From Granulicella sp. S156 (lineage in GTDB: Bacteria > Acidobacteriota > Terriglobia > Terriglobales > Acidobacteriaceae), in contig NZ_LMUH01000020.1 in the NCBI RefSeq assembly GCF_009766105.1, forward strand, positions 213,618 to 277,617: a stretch of 64,000 bases of DNA. The letters run 5' to 3'. The notes beneath the pieces were generated by a model that ran no database searches, was not told the origin of the DNA, and saw only the letters and a list, made by a program, of their open reading frames with translations. The first letter of the stretch is position 1. Each line of letters begins with the position of its first letter. A program made the position numbers and the translations under genes. Below are positions 52,628 to 61,601 of the stretch, piece after piece.

Positions 52628-52692
52628 CCGTGGCTCCTGCGCCGTGTTCTACAGTCGTTCATCATCATCCGTTAGTGTACTCGGATGGAGCT

Positions 52693-53607
52693 CTAACGCG
52701 GCATATCTCGATGTGACGTCTTCACGCGATAACCCGCCGCGCCCAGCCGTTTCTTCAATTCTTCGGTAATCATCACCGAACGATGCTGCCCACCGGTACA
52801 GCCAATGCCAACCGTGAGATAGCTCTTCCCTTCCTTGATGTAGTGCGGCAACAGGAAGGTGAGCATGTCGGTAGCCTTATCGAGGAACTCTTTGGTCTGC
52901 GGAAACTGCCGGATGTACTTGGCGACCTTGGGATGCTTGCCTGTAAGCTTCCGGAATTCGGGAACGAAGTGCGGATTGGGTAGAAAACGTACATCAAAGA
53001 CAAGATCGGCGTCGGTAGGCACCCCATTTTTAAAGCCAAAGCTGGTCACCGAAATCGTCAGGTTGCGGTCGCTCTTGCCACCGCCGCGCTCAAACTGCGA
53101 GTTGATGTGCGCCCGCAGATCATGGACGTTGAAGCGAGTGGTGTCGAGCAATATATCAGCAACGTTCCGAACCGGATCGAGCCGCTTCCTCTCCGCCTGG
53201 ATGGACCGAAGAACCGTCTCGCCCCGCCCCAGCGGATGCGGTCGCCGGGTTTCGGAAAAACGCCGTACGATGGCCTCGTCACTGGCTTCGAGAAACACGA
53301 CACGCGCCGGCAGAACCTTGCGCACCTGCTTGAGAATCGCGGGAAAACGGTCAAGCCGGATTCCTTCGCGCACATCTACGACCAGAGCCGCGCGTGTAAT
53401 CTCGGCGGATTTCAAAACTAGGTCCGCAAAGCGCGGAATCAGCTCCAGCGGCAGATTATCGACGGAATAATAGCCGAGATCCTCAAACGCTTTCAGTGCC
53501 GACGCCTTACCGGAACCAGACATCCCCGTCAGGATGACGAGTTCACGCGTGGGTATCTCGCGATCGGCGATCGCCTTGGATGATTTGGCAGCAAGCTTGG
53601 TAGCCAT
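52693..53607 (-). CDS. rapZ: RapZ-type RNase adapter / nucleotide-binding protein
   Basis: 304 residues from the ATG at 53607; the longer open frame enters a repeat and is not used. The Walker A-like motif is GMSGSGKAS (28-36), followed by ALKAFEDLGYYSVDNLP, DVREG and LEASDEAIVRRFSETRRPHPL. The C-terminal domain has GVPTDADLVFDVRFLPNPHF and GIGCTGGQHRSVMITEELKKRL. In E. coli RapZ controls GlmZ and glucosamine-6-phosphate synthase; in other phyla it is linked to c-di-AMP or cell-wall supply. It follows hpf as in the proteobacterial rpoN cluster. Confidence 0.93.
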   Translation of the reverse strand: MATKLAAKSSKAIADREIPTRELVILTGMSGSGKASALKAFEDLGYYSVDNLPLELIPRFADLVLKSAEITRAALVVDVREGIRLDRFPAILKQVRKVLPARVVFLEASDEAIVRRFSETRRPHPLGRGETVLRSIQAERKRLDPVRNVADILLDTTRFNVHDLRAHINSQFERGGGKSDRNLTISVTSFGFKNGVPTDADLVFDVRFLPNPHFVPEFRKLTGKHPKVAKYIRQFPQTKEFLDKATDMLTFLLPHYIKEGKSYLTVGIGCTGGQHRSVMITEELKKRLGAAGYRVKTSHRDMPR

Positions 53608-53640
53608 GCGTGCATCGTAGCACTGACACCCAGAAAATGC

Positions 53641-53670
53641 CTTGACGCAAAGTGCGCAAAGGAAAAGCGG
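53641..53670 (+). repeat. Intergenic repeat, copy 1 of a dispersed pair
   Basis: ttgacgcaaagtgcgcaaag and following bases match, with few changes, the reverse strand of 59283-59316. A second shared stretch, gttgcttgttctt, occurs near both (about 53734 and 59329). Both copies lie between genes of the lpt-rpoN-rapZ cluster. Confidence 0.55.
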
Positions 53671-53760
53671 CAAGTTTCGCCACCGGAGCCGTAGCGAAGC
53701 TTCGCTTACTTGGCGAACTTTGCGTCAGGGGTGTTGCTTGTTCTTGATCTTTGACTGCCT

Positions 53761-53795
53761 TTAAAAGGCCACGCGCCTCCAGGACAGGAGGCGCG
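53761..53795 (-). terminator. Terminator behind hpf
   Basis: A perfect 9-bp stem (cgcgcctcc with ggaggcgcg, 53772-53795, 6-base loop) is followed on the minus strand by tggccttttaaag. It lies 21 bp past the hpf stop and separates hpf from rapZ. Confidence 0.7.
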
Positions 53796-53815
53796 GGTGT
53801 TTGCTTCGGAAGTTT

Positions 53816-54145
53816 TTAAACCGCTTCGATCGGAAGCGGAATCGGCTTGGGATGATCGCGGACCGTGTCGAATCGTTTCTTGTGCTTAATCGCTTGCTGC
53901 TCCACCTTGTGCAGCGCGTCATGCAGTGCGGTTTCCATCTCGATGGCTTCACAGATGGCCACCAGTTGATCGCCGCGGCACTGCACGGTAATTTCGGCGA
54001 TCTTGCGGTATTTGTCTTCGGTGAGAATGATGTGGGTGCTAGTACAGCGATTAGCAACCTTGGCGACTCTTGCCAAGCCCGCTTCCGCCTGCGTTTTGAG
54101 TTTTGCTGTGACGACGGTCTGGCGACCGGTGTACTCAACAATCAT
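53816..54145 (-). CDS. hpf: Ribosome hibernation promoting factor (short HPF/YfiA family)
   Basis: 109 residues from the ATG at 54145, which has AAGGAG 7 bp upstream; the frame is open 58 codons further without a site. MIVEYTGRQTVVTAKLK, then YRKIAEITVQCRG and EIDMEAALHDALHKVEQQ-like EMETALHDALHKVEQQ, are the conserved beta and helix pattern. The protein binds the small ribosomal subunit in resting cells. It is of the short type, without the dimerising C-terminal domain. It follows rpoN directly, as in Proteobacteria. Confidence 0.92.
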   Translation of the reverse strand: MIVEYTGRQTVVTAKLKTQAEAGLARVAKVANRCTSTHIILTEDKYRKIAEITVQCRGDQLVAICEAIEMETALHDALHKVEQQAIKHKKRFDTVRDHPKPIPLPIEAV

Positions 54146-54203
54146 GGACAACTCCTTCGTCCTGACAGCTCGTGAAAAGCTGCAGCTTCCCGTAAGATGC
54201 GGA

Positions 54204-55739
54204 TTATCGTACACGGCGTTGGTGTGTGCTGGGAATCTGCAAATCTTCCCGATATTTGGCAACCGTCCTTCGGGTGACCTTAATCCCCTGCCGCTGCAAC
54301 TCTGCGGCAAGGTAGTCATCGGTCCACGGTTTACGCGGGTCTTCTTCCTCTATCAGCTTCTTAACACGGCGTTTGAGCAGCAGCAGCGGCAAATCTCCGC
54401 CTTCGGGTCCGTTCACCCCTTCGGAGAAGAAAAAGCGTAGCTCGTACACTCCCTGGGTCGTATGCACATATTTATTCGCCACCGCGCGGCTGACAGTCGA
54501 AGGATGCACCCCGATCTCCTCGGCGACTTCCTTGATCATCATTGGCCGCAGGGCGTCAACGCCACGCTCCAGAAAGTCCTGCTGTCGCCGGACGATGGCC
54601 TCGCAGGTGCGAACGATCGTGTTCTTGCGCTGCTCGATGTTGCGCAGGAGTTGAATTGCGGACTTGTAGCGCTCCTTGACGTAATCCCGCACCTCTCGCG
54701 CAGTGTTCTTCTCGCGCAACATCTTGCGATAGCCCTGGTTGAGACGCAGTGCGGGCAGATCCTCCTCGTTCATCACGACGACATACTCATCGTCGCGCTT
54801 GACGAAGGCAACATCCGGCTCGATCAGGCGCGTGGCCGTGCTGCTGTAGCGCTGGCCAGGCCTCGGGTCGAGACTGCGAATCAATTCCATCGCAACGGCA
54901 ATCTGCTCTGGAGTGCTGTGGCAGACCCGTGTCAGTTCTCGCATATCCTTTTTCTGCAGCAGCAACAGGTACCGGTCGACGATCAGGGCCGCCGTACCGA
55001 AGACCGCCGCAACGTCTTCAGCAACAGCATCCCCTTTAGGCTGCCCGGCGAGAATCGAGTCACGCCGCTGCGCCTCGATCTGTTGCAACAGGCACTCCCG
55101 CAGATCCCTGGCGCCAATGCCGGTCGGGTCCAACTGTGCGACGACACCCCGCGCCTCCACAATCAGCGCGAGCTGAGTCTTCATCTCCTTCCGGCTAGGG
55201 AACGTCTCCTTACCGGATAGCGCCTCAACAAGTTCCTCATCGCTAGCGGTGAGATAGCCGTCCTCATTCAAATTACCGACAATAAGTTCAACCGCCGCAC
55301 GAAGTTCTTTGCGCAACGGCATCGCGCCAAGCTGCCAGGAGAGGTAATCGCTCAGGGTGCTCGGCTGTGCGAGAAAGTGTTCGAATGATGGCTTGTCGTA
55401 CTCCTCAAAGTTAGAGGCAGTACGAAAACCGGGGTCGAGATAATCCTGGAAGTAGCTTCCAAAGTCGATCTCATCGAAGGGGTCCTTTTCGACGCGGTCC
55501 CCTTCGGCAGCCATGTCCTCCGCGCTGCGCTCGCGGTCCCCTTCTCGGGCCGAACGTTCATCCATGGTCTCGGAGGACTCTTCGATCTCCTCCAGCACCG
55601 GATTTTCGACCATTTCACCGTTGATCATGTCCTTGAGCTCAAGCTTATTGAGCGCAAGCACACTGACCATCTGCATGAGGCCCGGAGTGAGCACCTGACG
55701 CTGCGAAACTTTGATATTCAGTCGGGGCTGCAACAACAA
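54204..55739 (-). CDS. rpoN: RNA polymerase sigma-54 factor
   Basis: 511 residues from a TTG at 55739, with GAGGT 5 bp upstream; adjacent TTG codons make the exact start uncertain by a few residues. Region I is Q/L-rich (LTPGLMQMVSVLALNKLELKD), region II is acidic (EEIEESSETMDERSAREGD), and region III has the core-binding and HTH parts (EIGVHPSTVSRAVANKYVHT). The RpoN box TRRTVAKYRE is at 489-498. It needs AAA+ activators to open promoters. None is encoded in this window. Confidence 0.95.
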   Translation of the reverse strand: MLLQPRLNIKVSQRQVLTPGLMQMVSVLALNKLELKDMINGEMVENPVLEEIEESSETMDERSAREGDRERSAEDMAAEGDRVEKDPFDEIDFGSYFQDYLDPGFRTASNFEEYDKPSFEHFLAQPSTLSDYLSWQLGAMPLRKELRAAVELIVGNLNEDGYLTASDEELVEALSGKETFPSRKEMKTQLALIVEARGVVAQLDPTGIGARDLRECLLQQIEAQRRDSILAGQPKGDAVAEDVAAVFGTAALIVDRYLLLLQKKDMRELTRVCHSTPEQIAVAMELIRSLDPRPGQRYSSTATRLIEPDVAFVKRDDEYVVVMNEEDLPALRLNQGYRKMLREKNTAREVRDYVKERYKSAIQLLRNIEQRKNTIVRTCEAIVRRQQDFLERGVDALRPMMIKEVAEEIGVHPSTVSRAVANKYVHTTQGVYELRFFFSEGVNGPEGGDLPLLLLKRRVKKLIEEEDPRKPWTDDYLAAELQRQGIKVTRRTVAKYREDLQIPSTHQRRVR

Positions 55740-55751
55740 CTTCGACCTCGC

Positions 55752-55770
55752 TACCTCCTTAGAGGAGGTA
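55752..55770 (-). promoter_or_regulatory. Small palindrome over an SD-like sequence upstream of rpoN
   Basis: tacctcct and aggaggta pair perfectly around three bases. On the minus strand the 3' arm is aaggaggta, a near-perfect ribosome-binding core, 13 bases before the TTG start. Folding would hide it. The spacing is long for use as the actual ribosome site. Confidence 0.35.
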
Positions 55771-55920
55771 CTGTATCCGGACAGACGACCCGGTAAGCAA
55801 TTCTAGGGCCATTCTACAGGTCACGGCAATTTCTTGGATGATGGCTCGTTTCTCGTTGTTTTCCTGAACTCTGAATTCAGTCGAATGGGAGGACCCTCGT
55901 ATTCAGTGCCCCACAACCAA

Positions 55921-56658
55921 TCAATCCCCACCCATCGAGAAGCCCTCACCGAGATACACGCGCTTCACCTCAGGGTCGCGGCCCAACTCACCGGGTGTGC
56001 CCGTACGGAAGATGCGCCCTTCGTTGATGATGTACGCACGGTCGGTAACGCTTAGCGTCTCGCGTACGTTGTGGTCGGTAATAAGCACGCCGATCCCACT
56101 GGCCTTCAGATCGAAGATGATCTGCTGTAGTTCGAGCACTGCGATCGGATCGATACCCGAAAACGGCTCGTCCAACAAAATAAACGCCGGGTTGATGGCG
56201 AGGCAGCGTGCAATCTCCACACGGCGTCGCTCTCCCCCGGAGAGTGCATAGCCACGCGTCTTGCGCACATGGCCAAGGTTGAGCTGCAGGATGAGGTTCT
56301 CTGAGGCCTTGCGACGCGCCTCCCAGGTATTGTGCTGGGTCTCCAGCACCGCCAGGATATTCTCCTCCACTGTCAGCTTGCGAAAGATCGAGGGCTCCTG
56401 CGGCAGGTAGCTGATGCGGTGCTCGCGTGCCCGCAGATACATCGGCGTACGCGTAATGTCGGCGCCATCCGTAAGAATGCGGCCGCTATCCGGCCGCACC
56501 AGACCGACGATCATATAAAAGCTCGTCGTTTTGCCGGCGCCATTGGGTCCAAGCAGCCCAACCACCTCGCCCTGCCGGATCTCCAGGCTTACTCCGCGAA
56601 CTACCTGCCGTCCGCCGTAAGCCTTGCCGATCTCCTCGGTTACCAGAGTTCTGATCAC
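55921..56658 (-). CDS. lptB: LPS export ABC transporter ATP-binding protein
   Basis: 245 residues. Walker A is GPNGAGKT (38-45), the signature is [13 protein letters not shown], and Walker B is [32 protein letters not shown] and [21 protein letters not shown] are typical of LptB. It powers extraction of lipopolysaccharide from the inner membrane together with LptF and LptG, which are not in this window. It lies 4 bp behind the lptC/lptA gene and upstream of rpoN, the classical order. Confidence 0.95.
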   Translation of the reverse strand: MIRTLVTEEIGKAYGGRQVVRGVSLEIRQGEVVGLLGPNGAGKTTSFYMIVGLVRPDSGRILTDGADITRTPMYLRAREHRISYLPQEPSIFRKLTVEENILAVLETQHNTWEARRKASENLILQLNLGHVRKTRGYALSGGERRRVEIARCLAINPAFILLDEPFSGIDPIAVLELQQIIFDLKASGIGVLITDHNVRETLSVTDRAYIINEGRIFRTGTPGELGRDPEVKRVYLGEGFSMGGD

Positions 56659-56662
56659 GCTT

Positions 56663-59194
56663 CTACTGTCTCACTTCCGTCTCGGTGTGGATGCGTCCAT
56701 GTTGTGGTTGCGTCGAACCCGGAGGCCCACCCGTAACGATGATCGTACTATCGTCCGACCGGAACAGCAGTGTTGCCCCCGTGATGTTCCCTTGCTTCAC
56801 ATCCACCATGTGAGGAGGTTTGGCTGGCGTTCCCGTCAGGATGTAGGTCGAATCTGCGGCGGTATACACCAATTGCTCGCCCGTGCCGGCACGCCCTGGC
56901 TGGTCGAGTCGCACGGCTCCGGAGAGCACAACCCGCTGCACCGAGCCACCAAACAGATTGGTCTGTTCTGCCAGCGTGGCGCTTGCTGGCTTCGCCTCTC
57001 CAGGCACAGCCTTAGAGGCGGAGGGCGCAGGGTTCAGGAAGACGACCGCACGCTGCGACCGAGTCTGGCCTGTGGTCCCGTCGATGTGAACGCCACCAGA
57101 AAATGTAGCCTCGCGCTCAATATCGGCATAGTCCATCGCGGCGCTGGTGACCTTGATGACCTGGCCGGAACTCTCGCCGCCCTGATGGGAACTCGGTTTC
57201 GTGCTCTGTGCAGTGTTCTTGCCGTTCGCCTCTGACGTGTTGGCAAACACCGCATGGACTAATCCGCCCGCAGACGCAGGACGTGCCGCCAGCGTTCGCT
57301 GTTGCTGGTCGAACCGCAGGCTCGCTGCCTGAACCTGAGAAGCTCCCTGCCAGAGCCGCGCCGGATGCGCCTCACTGCCATAGAAATCGCCAATCTGCGA
57401 AGCATGCGTAAGATGCGCCCGATCGGCAGTGACATGCGTTACCTGCGCTGTCGTTGGCTGAGCCGCCGCCGTAGAACCCGCTTTCAGCAAAGTCGCCAGA
57501 ACGTTACCATCGGCATCAGCATCACCGGTAGTCTGGTTGGCTACCAGCGTCGCTGCAGTAAGCGATGTATCCCCCTGCGTGTAGTGGACCGAGCCAGTGA
57601 GGGTAAGTTTCGTCGTGGTCCCATCGTAGACCGCATGATCGCCGCTTGCATCGGAGGGCGGGTTGGGCTTAGCGGCTCCAGCACGCAACGCCGGAACGTT
57701 GTGGATCACCACATGCCCATTCTGCACCGCAGAGGCGATTCCAGTTGTCGTTCCACCATTTTTCGTGGGTTGTGGGGCAAACACAATATCGACTGTGTTC
57801 GAAGAACTCGTCTGCTGCGCCCCCAGAGGAGCGTCCTGTTGCAACCGGGCGTGGCCTGTGCCGAAGAGCTTTTTCACCTCGTTCTTCTGCTCTGCATCCA
57901 GGCCAAAGTCAGCCCGAAGATTGTCTGCCGTAATGGTTGTAGACTTTGTCTCCGGAGCGTGACCGCTTTGGACAACCGGAGAGTCACCCCGCGCCATCGC
58001 CGACCCTGTAGCCACCACTTCACTGAGCCTCGATACGGTCTTATGAGCAATGGGCACGAGTGTCGCTACGATGCGATCTCCGTGCATCTCGCGAGAGAGC
58101 ACCGGGCCGCCTTCCTTGTGGTCGCTGAGCGCCACCTGCGCCCCGCCCGTTGCCACCATGTTGGTCGGTGCACCCTGCGCATTGAAACGGGTATCCACCT
58201 CAACCGCCTTGCCATGCAGTGGCCGCTGCGCATCGTCATCCCAAACCACTACACCACCGGTCAACTTCGTGGTCTGCGGCAGACTGGCGGTGTTGAAGGT
58301 TGCATCGAGGTGCGGTGCCGTCATGTGCCGCGTCCCTTCATCGAACGCAACGCCCCCACTGCCCTCCCCTCGTTCCAGCGAGCCATCGGTACGCAGGTGC
58401 AGCAGGGCATGGGCAGCTTTCATGGTTCGGCCTTGCGTCTGCGCTACGGGCTGCTCCAAGGCCACGGTATTCGCCTGGCGGTCGAGGTCGGCTTTGGTTG
58501 CATGAACCGTCATCGGCTTGCCGCGGACGTCCCCGGTCACTCGAACATCGGACAGCAGGTGCAAAACACTCTGTCCTGAGTTGAACTCCGCGCCTTTGGC
58601 CAGGCACTGCAGACCCGCATAGTGAAACTCCACCTCTTGGTCAGTTGCGGCAACCCCTAGCTTGCGCAGGTAGATCAAGCCGCTTGTCTTTATATGAATG
58701 ATCCGGTCGCTGCCGTCTCCCACGGCCTTGCTATGGGGTGGGTTGGCAGAGGTCTTGGAATCCCCAACGGGCGTGTTTTTCGGTTGTTGGCCTGCAAGTG
58801 CCCCCGGGAGCTGCACGTCGATAAAGGTCTCCCCGAGTGCGCGTACAACGCCCGACTTTTCGTCGTATTCGAAGTCGGAACCGTAAATCCGGTCAAAGTC
58901 ATTGGGGGTCTTGCCATACAGCGTGAGCACGGCATCGTGCAGAGACACCTTTCCATCGGCATGCTCAATCCCCTTGGCAGCATGCATGGTAAAACTGGTT
59001 TTCCCTCCCAGTGACTGCGACAAGGTGTAGCCGTCGGTCTCATGCGTGATATGAATACCAGACCGTTTCAGGATGTCCTTCCAGGTCCGTAGCGCGCGAT
59101 AACGTCCATAGCCGAGATAACCCACCAGCACGACGAGCAACAGCGCCGCCCCTCCTGCCAGTACCCATCGAAGTCTTTCCACGGACGCTTTCAT
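56663..59194 (-). CDS. Fused LptC/LptA-type lipopolysaccharide transport protein, 843 residues
   Basis: One membrane helix (about 10-30) is followed by an LptC-like part ([43 protein letters not shown]). A long series of OstA/LptA-like beta repeats follows ([26 protein letters not shown]) and ends with a typical LptA segment ([29 protein letters not shown], then [16 protein letters not shown]). LptC and LptA are each under 200 residues in E. coli. Here both roles seem combined in one bridge protein anchored in the inner membrane, long enough to span much of the periplasm. It precedes lptB by 4 bp. Confidence 0.85.
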   Translation of the reverse strand: MKASVERLRWVLAGGAALLLVVLVGYLGYGRYRALRTWKDILKRSGIHITHETDGYTLSQSLGGKTSFTMHAAKGIEHADGKVSLHDAVLTLYGKTPNDFDRIYGSDFEYDEKSGVVRALGETFIDVQLPGALAGQQPKNTPVGDSKTSANPPHSKAVGDGSDRIIHIKTSGLIYLRKLGVAATDQEVEFHYAGLQCLAKGAEFNSGQSVLHLLSDVRVTGDVRGKPMTVHATKADLDRQANTVALEQPVAQTQGRTMKAAHALLHLRTDGSLERGEGSGGVAFDEGTRHMTAPHLDATFNTASLPQTTKLTGGVVVWDDDAQRPLHGKAVEVDTRFNAQGAPTNMVATGGAQVALSDHKEGGPVLSREMHGDRIVATLVPIAHKTVSRLSEVVATGSAMARGDSPVVQSGHAPETKSTTITADNLRADFGLDAEQKNEVKKLFGTGHARLQQDAPLGAQQTSSSNTVDIVFAPQPTKNGGTTTGIASAVQNGHVVIHNVPALRAGAAKPNPPSDASGDHAVYDGTTTKLTLTGSVHYTQGDTSLTAATLVANQTTGDADADGNVLATLLKAGSTAAAQPTTAQVTHVTADRAHLTHASQIGDFYGSEAHPARLWQGASQVQAASLRFDQQQRTLAARPASAGGLVHAVFANTSEANGKNTAQSTKPSSHQGGESSGQVIKVTSAAMDYADIEREATFSGGVHIDGTTGQTRSQRAVVFLNPAPSASKAVPGEAKPASATLAEQTNLFGGSVQRVVLSGAVRLDQPGRAGTGEQLVYTAADSTYILTGTPAKPPHMVDVKQGNITGATLLFRSDDSTIIVTGGPPGSTQPQHGRIHTETEVRQ

Positions 59195-59282
59195 TGCTCA
59201 CTCTTATCTTCTCACCCCAGCGCTGCGTTTCTTCCTGTCATTCGCCCTGAACCTATAGATCTCCAAGGGTTCCGTCGCGACC

Positions 59283-59316
59283 TTCGCGTTTCTCCTTTGC
59301 GCCCTCTGCGTCAAAG
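59283..59316 (-). repeat. Intergenic repeat, copy 2 of a dispersed pair
   Basis: Read on the minus strand, ttgacgcagagggcgcaaag and following bases match 53641-53670. The copy lies between the lptC/lptA start and the next gene. Confidence 0.55.
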
Positions 59317-59413
59317 CTTTTGCCGTTGCTTGTTCTTAGCTCCAACGAGCGAGGGTGACGGTAAAAGCTTCCTTCCGGAAACAATAAAACCGTCCAGGGC
59401 TTAAAATGACGGT

Positions 59414-60070
59414 ATGGCCGATCAGCTGTACCTGAGTCTTTGGTTTCCCAACTTCCGTCTGCAAGCGCTGCCCGATGCGCTGGTCGGCGTCATGCGCCAG
59501 TTCGCCCTCATCGCAAAAGACGGCAAAACTGGCAGCGAGTTCGGCCGTGTGGCCGCCGCAAGCGTGTATCCCATCAACTGGACGGAATCTCCGACGTATC
59601 AACGCATCTACGTCAACGACGAGCGCGCGCAGGCCTCCGCCGACACTGAAGGTTCCATTATCGAAAACGCCGTAGCCGAGGCCGCCGAACAGCTTCACGA
59701 CGACATGGCCTACGAGTTCGAGATGCGCTGGATGCTCTGGCTTCCCGATGCTGCCGGCGATCTCGATATAGCCTGGCGTCTGGAGCCAGCAAGAGTGCGC
59801 ATTACAGGCTTTGGTCCGGACTTCGACGACGGCAGCTACGAGCAGAACGGCCACATCCGCGTCGACTTCGGCCTCGACACGCCATGGGTCCTTGAGGACG
59901 AAGAGCTGGACACAGATGCCGCCGATCGCATCAAACAGAACGTAGAAAAACTGCTCGCCTTCACCCTCTCCGTAGAGAAACACTGCGGCATCTCCAGCCG
60001 CTTATTGTGGACCGAAAGCGGCGAACCGCTAGCCGAAAAGCTCATTGCCCGCCTGCAACGCCTGAATTAG
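59414..60070 (+). CDS. Conserved-looking protein of unknown function, 218 residues
   Basis: It starts MADQLYLSLWFPNFRLQALPD and has no signal peptide or membrane helix. The middle part (AYEFEMRWMLWLPDAAGDLD, then RVRITGFGPDFDDGSYEQNG, HIRVDFGLDTPWVLEDEEL) is acidic and looks like a compact alpha/beta fold. Codon use and third-position GC agree with true genes nearby. A 215-codon frame on the other strand over the same bases is its shadow. I do not recognise a family. It is the only plus-strand gene between minus-strand core genes and is followed by a repeat. Confidence 0.75.
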   Translation: MADQLYLSLWFPNFRLQALPDALVGVMRQFALIAKDGKTGSEFGRVAAASVYPINWTESPTYQRIYVNDERAQASADTEGSIIENAVAEAAEQLHDDMAYEFEMRWMLWLPDAAGDLDIAWRLEPARVRITGFGPDFDDGSYEQNGHIRVDFGLDTPWVLEDEELDTDAADRIKQNVEKLLAFTLSVEKHCGISSRLLWTESGEPLAEKLIARLQRLN

Positions 60071-60090
60071 AACAAGCCCCCAAACCGGGT

Positions 60091-60147
60091 GCCCCATCTT
60101 CGCGACGGCTTTATCGTCGCTAAGGTGGGCATCGCGCGAAAGCGCGA
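60091..60147. repeat. Intergenic repeat with two hairpins
   Basis: gccccatctt...aaggtgggc encloses an inner stem gcgacg/cgtcgc (60102-60120), giving a long imperfect hairpin. Next comes tcgcgc-gaaa-gcgcga (60132-60147), a perfect 6-bp stem with a GNRA tetraloop. It lies between convergent genes and may terminate both. Similar elements are common between genes in Terriglobales, from general knowledge. Confidence 0.5.
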
Positions 60148-60234
60148 CCGCTCCCGCCCATGCATGCTTCTGCTCTAACCTCTGTGCCGACTCGACCGCT
60201 TTCCTACATCCACAGCGGAATTGGCTTATACCAA

Positions 60235-61197
60235 TTACTGCGCCGGCGCACTCCGCCGCCGGCGTCCACTGATCAAATAAACTGCCGCACGAAGCTCCAG
60301 CAACGGATCATCCGAGGGTTCAATTCCATCCACCCGCGGTATGGGATCGAAGATGATGTGCTGCTGCTCATGGGCATCGTCCGCAACCGCAGCCGTCAAC
60401 GAAATTGCTCCAAGTTCGACCACCGTCCGGTCTTCCGGCCAGTGAATCGTCGCATCGTCGACAACATCGCCCTCGTTCGCCAACTGCACCAGAATGCGGA
60501 AGACGATCGGCCCAGCCGCTACTCGCTCTTTCAGTTCGTCAAAGAGATAGTTCGGCCCCTTCGCCGCAACCGCAGCGTCATCGAGGTGCTCGTTCCCTGC
60601 TTCCGGCACAATGCGGTAACGGCCATGGCGCGCAACTCCGTCCGCATTGATAAAGCGCATCGCCGTTACACCGAAGAACGACTCGCGGGCAAAGCTCGAA
60701 GGCGCAGGCTTCGGAGCCTGCGCAAACGCAAGCGCCGCTGGATGACGCCCCAGGAAAACCTCAATAGGCTTCGGATTCTTCGGATCGGAGGGGGCCGCCA
60801 GATCGCTGCTGGCAAGCGCACGCAGGAACTCCAGAAACTCATCGCCCGTGCGAGTCGGAAAGGCGTCGATCGAATGGCTCACGATGTCGGTGTGGCTATG
60901 CTCCGCCAGATTGAATCGGATCGCCATGCCGCGCGGATTGGCGTTGGGATCATTGTCCGGCAAAAGCGGCAGGCCGGTTGAGTTCGAGAACCTTATCGTC
61001 ACAGGCGTTGACTCGCGCGTCATGTGCGGTGCACGCGAGAGCGAAGCAGCCTCCGTTGAAGGCGTAAATGTGCCCGTCAACATCGCTCCTTTCGCATGCG
61101 CCGGACGAAAGCCAGGGTGCTGCCCAAAGATCGTCTTGAACTGCTCAAGCAGGTGGTTGCTAAGCGCTAACAGTTTCTCATCGGTCGGCAACGGCAT
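60235..61197 (-). CDS. Catalase-family (SrpA-like) heme peroxidase
   Basis: 320 residues, shorter than true catalases (about 480). The distal His is H34 in RPAHAKGAMLTGTF. RFSNSTGLPLLPDNDPNANPRGMAIRF and VSHSIDAFPTRTGDEFLEFL are the family core, and the proximal Tyr is near 307 in LELRAAVYLISGRRRR. Proteins of this group have weak catalase or peroxidase activity with organic substrates. No signal peptide is seen, so it is cytosolic. Confidence 0.9.
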   Translation of the reverse strand: MPLPTDEKLLALSNHLLEQFKTIFGQHPGFRPAHAKGAMLTGTFTPSTEAASLSRAPHMTRESTPVTIRFSNSTGLPLLPDNDPNANPRGMAIRFNLAEHSHTDIVSHSIDAFPTRTGDEFLEFLRALASSDLAAPSDPKNPKPIEVFLGRHPAALAFAQAPKPAPSSFARESFFGVTAMRFINADGVARHGRYRIVPEAGNEHLDDAAVAAKGPNYLFDELKERVAAGPIVFRILVQLANEGDVVDDATIHWPEDRTVVELGAISLTAAVADDAHEQQHIIFDPIPRVDGIEPSDDPLLELRAAVYLISGRRRRSAPAQ

Positions 61198-61318
61198 GTG
61201 TCGTTCTCCTGTGAAGTATTCGAGGCTTGCCCCTTTACTCTAAATCGACACCGGCAACAGTCTTGTGAATCCTCTCGGTCGCAGAACAAACTGCTACTGC
61301 CGTTGTCTGTTTTTCGTC

Positions 61319-61353
61319 GTCATCCTGAGCCGTAGGCGAAGGACCCCCGCATT
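61319..61353 (+). repeat. Short intergenic repeat element
   Basis: gtcatcctgagccgtaggcg followed by aaggacccccgcattt has the same start and end pattern (tcat-cc-ga ... gga-accccYG-attt) as the stretch at about 48527-48585. It resembles a repeat found many times between genes in related genomes. Confidence 0.5.
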
Positions 61354-61418
61354 TGGGCTGGCACTAAAGTAGTGCTGATTATCCGAAAAGGCTTATATTG
61401 GTTGTTGTTTTTGCTTTT

Positions 61419-61569
61419 CGGAGTAGAAGCGGCCTTTAGGCCGCGGAAACAAGGCCAACCAGAAAGGGCTTTAGCCCTGGGCCTCTTGCGTATGCACGCA
61501 AAGAGCCAGGGCTAAAGCCCAAGAGAGGTCTTCTCAAGCTTCCGCGGCCTAAAGGCCGCTATTACTCCG
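61419..61569. repeat. Nested inverted repeat, 151 bp, possible MITE- or REP-like element
   Basis: Outer arms 61419-61448 and 61540-61569 match at 28 of 30 positions as inverted repeats and contain the internal palindrome ggcctttaggcc. Inner arms 61466-61490 and 61497-61520 (gggctttagccctgg...) form a second long hairpin with a tip of about six bases. The whole can fold into a two-tier cruciform. No transposase is encoded. Confidence 0.75.
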
Positions 61570-61601
61570 AAGACACCGATTCATTCGTACGATTGCCGGA
61601 T

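Larger units (their letters stand above)
61198..61601. other. Intergenic region, 404 bp, filled mainly by repeats
   Basis: It lies between the catalase-family gene start and the glyS stop, both on the minus strand. It carries a direct-repeat element at 61319-61353 and a 151-bp nested inverted repeat at 61419-61569. I see no reading frame of substance. Confidence 0.6.

Noticed and set aside
57302..58579. 425-codon open frame on the plus strand
   Set aside because: Antisense to the lptC/lptA gene; Arg- and Cys-rich composition typical of shadow frames.
59336..59983. 215-codon open frame on the minus strand
   Set aside because: Opposite the 218-residue plus-strand gene; the plus frame has the better start region and balanced composition.
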